64,000 nucleotides of DNA, taken from Lactifluus volemus. Taxonomy: Eukaryota; Basidiomycota; Agaricomycetes; Russulales; Russulaceae. A model generated the notes under the pieces. That model was not told the origin of the DNA. It saw only the letters and a list, made by a program, of their open reading frames with translations, and searched no databases. The DNA lies in NCBI GenBank assembly GCA_022376515.1, contig WTXI01000069.1:1-64000 (forward strand), given 5' to 3'. Of the stretch, positions 58,397 to 64,000 are shown in pieces; within the stretch, counting starts at the first letter, position 1, and each line of letters opens with the position of its first letter. The translations under genes and the position numbers were made by a program.

Positions 58397-61300
58397 ATGT
58401 CTCCTGTTGTTAACCATTACTACAGCTCAGGTTCTCAAATCTCTGACATGAGGCACGCTGGCAGCAGCCGCGCTCAGGTCACCTCAACGCAACCAGGCTC
58501 GCATCTACTCCGGGTCACTGGTACGTATTCCCTTTGTGGTCATGCTCTGAGAGGTACTAATCTCTTTCCCCTGCCAGTCCTCAGAGCGCGCAACCTTCCG
58601 CGTCTCAAGACCCTCCTCTGGAGAAAAGGAAATTTTTATGTCACTGTGACTTGCGGGGAGACGACGAGGCAGACACGATCTGTGCAGAGAAGGGAGAATA
58701 TCGTAGAATGGAACGAGAATCTCGACACTTTGTAAGAAATTGCCATATTTTATTTCTATTTGCGGCTGAGTCTCCAGCAGCATTGTACAATCCCAGTCTG
58801 ATATCACAATATCTCTTTATGTGGAGAGGGCCAACGCGGAAGACATCCTTATCGGAAATCAGAGGATAGCCTGTGAACCAGCTTGCGGTTCGTCTCATGA
58901 TTTTTTTGGAATTTTACTCATGCTTCTTGCTGATCACCCTACACGTAGATCTCGACATTGTTTTCGGGAATGCAGATGGACATTCGAAACAGACAAAGGA
59001 GCCGGCCACAGTCTTAACGATCACAGTGTCATCAAACGCAAGTTCCTCTCGGACAGCGACAGTCAACACCCCGAATCTCACGCTGGGCAACCCTGTCACT
59101 GAAGGAGGCGTTACGCGTCACATTGTCCAATCTGACACTGAATCCGCGCAACCCACGACAGTTACCGCTCCTCGATCTGATTTTTCCAAGACGGGTTACC
59201 TTCTCGTTGACAGCGGCACTCCTGTGGGAACAGTGCCGGACAGCCAGCCAGGGATGTCGCGTCATCCAGATCGCGCTGAGGAAGCTATGGATGCGGTCAC
59301 AACATGGAAAAGTGCCGTTGATGTTATGAAGCAGGTCGTGGACACCGTCAGTCCAATCCTCAAAGCAGTATGTCCCATACCTTTTTTCTCTACTATTGGC
59401 CGAGCTAATTGCTGCCCCTCAGCGTGCCACATCGGCATGGACTCAGCTCTCCAACATTCCCGAGGTGCGCGCCCTTGCCTTGTTGGATGAAATAGATCGC
59501 TCACCTTTTTTTGGCTTGTTGGCAGACTTCGGTACACAAGTTACAACATGACGACAACTTCCGATCACTACTTGAGGCGATACTGAATGCATTTGGGTTT
59601 GCAAATCAGGATGTTTTAAGGAACATCCAACCGGCATCAACGCAAGCAAATATTCTCAATGAGATGCTGCAGTGCGTCTCCGAATGTGCCAATTCTATCA
59701 AATCGTACGCGTTTACCGCCGAATCGTATGCCAAGACGGATGAACAAGTCGGTACGTTATCCTGACCTGACCTCTCATCGCCTCTTATCAACATGAGATT
59801 TTCAGCAAAGCTGGCTTCGAAAAATGTCGAACACCTCCGCGAGGCCCTCGTCCGACTACGAGAACTACGAAGACAATTCCCCACAGATGTTGCTTTCCCT
59901 GCTGGCGCTGCTGTCCCTGAAATGCGAAACGATGTGAGAACACAAGAAACGGATATGTCGAATCAAGCATCGGATACTGGTGCGTCATTCTCACAGTCAC
60001 AAAGCCATAGATCATCGGTTTGACCAGAGTAACAGAATTGAGTGCAATAATCGGGGAAAGCCCTCTTTTGGGAGGATGGCGATTCAAAGATAGACAGGGC
60101 TGTTATCGAGACACACGCAAACATTTCTTGGACCACATCGTCGAGTGGGTCAAGAATCCCGAATCCGACCGTGTCCTCGTTCTCCTTGGTCGGGTAGGCA
60201 CGGGAAAGTCCTCAATTGCGCATGAGATCGCACTTCAATTCGACGAGACGTATCTCGGTTCTTATGTTGCTTTTGTGCGGAAGGAGAAACGCAAGGAGTC
60301 CAACGACGAGGCTTATCATTTCTTTACGACCCTTGTCCGCGGCCTCTCCGATCGCTATCCTCAGTTCAAGCTCGCCCTCAAGAAGGCCATTGCAAGTGAT
60401 CCGTCTTTTGGGAGTACCCGAGATCCTCGTAGACTTTTTACACGGCTCCTCGTTAATCCATTCAAGAGCGTACCACTTGATGATCCAATTCTCATCATCA
60501 TCGATGGGTTGGATGAAAGTGGTATCACAATCGGCGGAAATGCACTGCATTCGTTTCTTGCCGAACGTCTCATCGACCTCCCGCGGAACGTTCGCATCCT
60601 CATCACGTCGAGGTCGGAAGATGACGTCGAACAGGCATTCGCCGATGCGCAGTCCGTCCGTACACTGTACATGGATGACGCCCAACTGGCTACCAATACG
60701 GAACAAGATATTGGCTTGTATATCCAGAGCAGGCTCCGCAAGGACGTGTTTAAAGACCATGGTGGCAAGCTAGTGCAGGCGTCACAGGGCTTGTTTCAAT
60801 GGGCGGCCGTCGCATGTGGTTTCATAAACAGCCGTGACAGTCTTGGCCTTAGCTACAACGAATGTGTACAGCGCCTGTTGGCATCCTCTCGAGGTCGCAG
60901 TGGTGAAGGTCCGCTGGACGACTTGTACGAAGAAGTCCTCCAAGCGTACTTTAATTCAGATGAAGCCCAAGTTCTGTTTCGGTCCATCATGGGACAACTT
61001 TTTGCCGCTATCGAACCGCTCTCCATCGACTCTTTAATTTCTCTGCGACAGCATGCACCGTTTGTTCACCCCGAAGATTCCGACCAGGTCCTCAGAATTC
61101 TCCGCTGCCTCGGCTCGCTGCTGAGTAACGTCACATCACTTCAAGTTGACCAAACGCGCCCCATCCTTCCCCTCCATACGTCATTCCGTGACTTTCTGAC
61201 TAGTAAGAAGAGCAACGTGTTTTATGTCGATCTTGCGGATGCCCACCATGATTTGACACATTCCTGCCTTGGTTTAATGCTCGATGGCCTCAAATTCAAC

Positions 61301-63978
61301 ATGTGCAGACTGGAGTCGTCATGTCTCGCCAACACCGACGTCCCAGACTTGGAATCCCGAATCACCAAATATATTCCGTCTGCTCTACAATATGGTTGCA
61401 TTTACTGGAGCGATCATTTGTGTCGTCGTCTTGCCTTCGATCACGAGGTCCTCAAAAAGGTTCGATCGTTCTTCGAAACGAAGGTTCTGTTTTGGCTGGA
61501 AGTGCTTAGTGTCAAGAAGAGTGTTAACGTTGGTTCACGAGGATTGTCATCGCTGTTGGTATGGTTGCTGCGAGAGGTATGTACACCGCATAATTGAATA
61601 TGACATATACTGACTTGAGCGTGAAATCGCAATAGCGTTCACAAACGGAAGTGAAGAATTTGTTTGGATTGGCGAAGGATGCATCTTCATTCGTGCGGTA
61701 TTTCGGAAAGGCGGTGGCAAGAAGTGCACCACATATCTACGTCTCTGCCCTGCCTTTCGCGCCAGCCTCTTCCCAGATCCTTCGTCAATACCTTCCCGAG
61801 TTTCCTCGGACATTGAGGTTGGAGCGCGGGCAGTTGTCGCATTGGCCTGAATTGGAAATGTCGATTAAGGCACATGACCGCAGTGTCAATTGTGTTGCCT
61901 TCACGCCGGACGGGGAGCGTATCGCATCGGCCTCGGATGATCGCACGATTCGGGTTTGGGATGCCACAACAGGACAGATTGTAGCGGGCCCGTTTACTGG
62001 ACACACCAAGTCGGTCGCATCTATTTCATTCTCACCAGACGGGGAACGTATCGCATCGGCCTCTTATGATGACACGATTCGGGTGTGGGATGCCACAACA
62101 GGACAGATTGTAGCGGGCCCATTTACTGGACACACCAAGTCGGTGGTATCTGTTACATTCTCACCAGACGGGGAGCGTATTGCATCGGCCTCTTTTGATC
62201 GCACGATTCGGGTGTGGGATGCCAAAACAGGACAGATTGTAGCGGGCCCATTTACTGGACACACCCATTCGGTCAGATCTGTTGCATTCTCACCAGACGG
62301 GGAGCGTATCGCATCGGGCTCTTATGATCACACGATTCGGGTGTGGGATGCCACAACAGGACAGATTGTAGCGGGCCCGTTTACTGGACACGCCAGTTTG
62401 GTTATGTCTGTTGCATTCTCACCAGACGGGGAGCGGATCGCATCGGCCTCCTTTGATTGCACGATTCGGGTGTGGGATGCCACAACAGGACATATTGTAG
62501 CGGGCCCATTTACTGGACACACCGAGAAGGTCGCATCTGTTGCATTCTCGCCAGATGGGGAGCGTATCGCATCGGCCTCGGATGATCGCACGATTCGGGT
62601 GTGGGATGCCACAACAGGACAGATTGTAGCGGGCCCATTTACTGGACACACCCATTCGGTCGTATCTGTTACGTTCTCACCAGACGGGGAGCGTATTACA
62701 TCGGCTTCGGATGATCACACGATTCGGGTGTGGGATGCCACAACAGGACAGATTGTAGCGGGCCCTGGACACACCAAATTGGTCACATCTATCGCCTTCT
62801 CACCAGACGGGGAGCGGATCGCATCGGCCTCTTATGATCGCACGATTCGGGTGTGGGATGCCAGAACAGGACAGATTTTAGCGGGCCCATTTACTGGCGA
62901 CACCGATTCAGTCAGATCTATTGCATTCTCACCAGACGGGGAGCGTATCGCATCGACCTCGGAAGATGGCAAGATTCGGGTGTGGGATGCCACAACAGGA
63001 CAGATTTTAGCGCGCCCATTTCCTGGACACACCAACTCGGTCATATCTGTTGCATTCTCACCAGATGGAGAGCGGATCGCATCGGCTTCGAATGATGACA
63101 CGATTTGTGTGTGGGATGCCACAACAGGACATGTTGTAGCGGGCCCGTCTACTGGACACACCAATATGGTCATATCTGTTGCATTCTCACCAGATGGGGG
63201 GCGTATTGCATCAGCCTCGCATGATCACACGATTCGGGTGTGGGATGCCACAACAGGACAGATTGTAGTGGGCCCATTTACTGGACACACCGATTCGGTC
63301 ATATTTGTTGCATTCTCACCAGACGGGGAGCGTATAGCATCGGCCTCTTCTGATCGCACGATTCGGGTGTGGGATGCCAAAACAGGACAGATTGTAGCGG
63401 GCCCATTTCCTGGACACGCCTCTTTCTTCAAATCTGTTGCATTCTCACCAGATGGAGAGCATATCGCATTTGGCTCAGATGATCACACGATTCGGGTGTG
63501 GGATGTCACAACAGGACAGATTGTAGCGGGCCCATTTACTGGACACACCAGTTGGGTCACATCTGTTGCATTCTCACCAGATGGGGGGTGTATCGCATCG
63601 GCCTCAGGTGATCACACAATTCGGGTGACGAACACAAAGTTAGTATCACATATTTACGAATGTTAGATGACTTATCTTGATCCTAGATCCTGGGATGCCA
63701 CAACTGGACATATTGCCTCAGCTTCAGACAACGGCACAATTCATGTGAAGACCGCGACCAGGGCCAAAAATATTAAGAATCAATTTACAGACCAACCCTT
63801 AATCGATAGTGACGGTTGGTTATGTGGAGGGGAGAATGAACTTGTGCTTTGGATTCCCGAGCTACATAGGCCATGCCTTCATAGACCCAGCACTATCTGG
63901 ATTGCAGGCAAACATGAGACACGGCTTGATCTCTCAAATTTTGCTTATGGATCAAATTGGGCTACTAGTACATTATGA
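58397..63978 (+). CDS. C2-NACHT-WD40 STAND protein (NLR-like)
   Basis: Predicted signal-transducing ATPase of the NLR/STAND class. My ten-exon model is 58397-58520, 58578-58731, 58781-58872, 58949-59367, 59423-59464, 59526-59751, 59806-59979, 60036-61576, 61636-63638 and 63687-63978; it is in frame throughout, 1,688 codons. A C2-like domain (about 36-150) has LLRVTVLRARNLP, RENIVEWNENLDTF, ITISLYVERANAEDILIG. Then come a linker, a NACHT domain with Walker A GRVGTGKSS (about 465) and Walker B ILIIIDGLDES (about 570), and a winged-helix-like region (LPLHTSFRDFL). Fourteen WD40 repeats (about 1000-1590) follow. The C-terminal exon carries DGWLCGGENELVLWIPEL and HRPSTIWIAG, a tail common in agaric homologues. 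The ORF stop at 63666 is bypassed by an intron (GTTAGT 63639 to CCTAG 63686). The role is probably recognition of non-self or cell damage; no ligand can be named. Confidence 0.9.
61868..63634 (+). repeat. Fourteen 129-bp WD40-coding repeats
   Basis: Tandem units of 43 codons (one of 41) with the frame SVAFSPDGERIASAS then TIRVWDATTGQIVAGP. Neighbouring units are nearly identical in DNA, including silent sites. Unit 7 lacks six bases (GPGH in place of GPFTGH). Unit 14 diverges after TIRV. Changes cluster at unit positions 2, 3, 5, 8, 21 and 23. Confidence 0.95.
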
Positions 63979-64000
63979 CAATTTATCTAAATTTGTATGC

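Noticed and set aside
61868..63634. Regular 129-bp repeats that could suggest a satellite or CRISPR-like array
   Set aside because: Units are whole codons of WD40 blades in an open frame; there are no spacers.

Overview
The window comes from a filamentous basidiomycete, most likely an Agaricomycete. The evidence is genes cut by many 45-90 nt GT-AG introns, a tandem laccase family, a Plavaka-type DNA transposon with a DUF6532 partner gene, agaric-style F-box genes, a fungal P-type H+-ATPase and a C2-NACHT-WD40 STAND protein. No species can be named from the sequence alone.

Layout. Positions 1-30.6 kb hold four laccase genes, all on the minus strand (1-1926 partial, 3720-6215, 20898-23397, 28113-30577). 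Laccases 2 and 3 lie in two copies of a segmental duplication of about 4.5 kb (about 3.36-7.98 and 20.52-25.02 kb). Between the copies, an F-box gene is cut in two by an 8.94 kb Ty3/gypsy-type LTR retrotransposon (10611-19552). Its 1,020-bp LTRs look identical, its Gag-Pol frame is unbroken and it is flanked by a 4-bp target duplication, so the insertion is very recent. Removing the element and one duplication copy rejoins the F-box frame.

Positions 30.6-41.6 kb hold a sparse stretch, a trehalose-6-phosphate phosphatase (TPS2-type, 33899-37126) and a ten-exon gene that joins an F-box to a C-terminal C2H2 zinc finger (39151-40993). Positions 41.7-49.4 kb hold a DUF1295 membrane oxidoreductase gene whose 5' third is missing exactly where a 6.2 kb Plavaka transposon begins. 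The transposon carries an intact transposase (minus) and a divergent DUF6532 gene (plus). Positions 50.2-53.5 kb encode the plasma-membrane H+-ATPase (PMA1). About 4 kb of mostly empty DNA follows, then the decayed 3' end of a sterol O-acyltransferase gene (57.5-58.05 kb).

The last gene (58397-63978, ten exons, 1,688 codons in my model) encodes a C2-NACHT-WD40 protein. It has 14 WD40 repeats that are nearly identical at the DNA level and differ at a few fixed positions, the pattern known from fungal allorecognition/NLR repertoires. This and the two young transposons are the most notable content. The rest is ordinary housekeeping (trehalose metabolism, proton pumping) and secreted lignin/phenol oxidation. 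Gene models were spliced by eye; exon borders are predictions.
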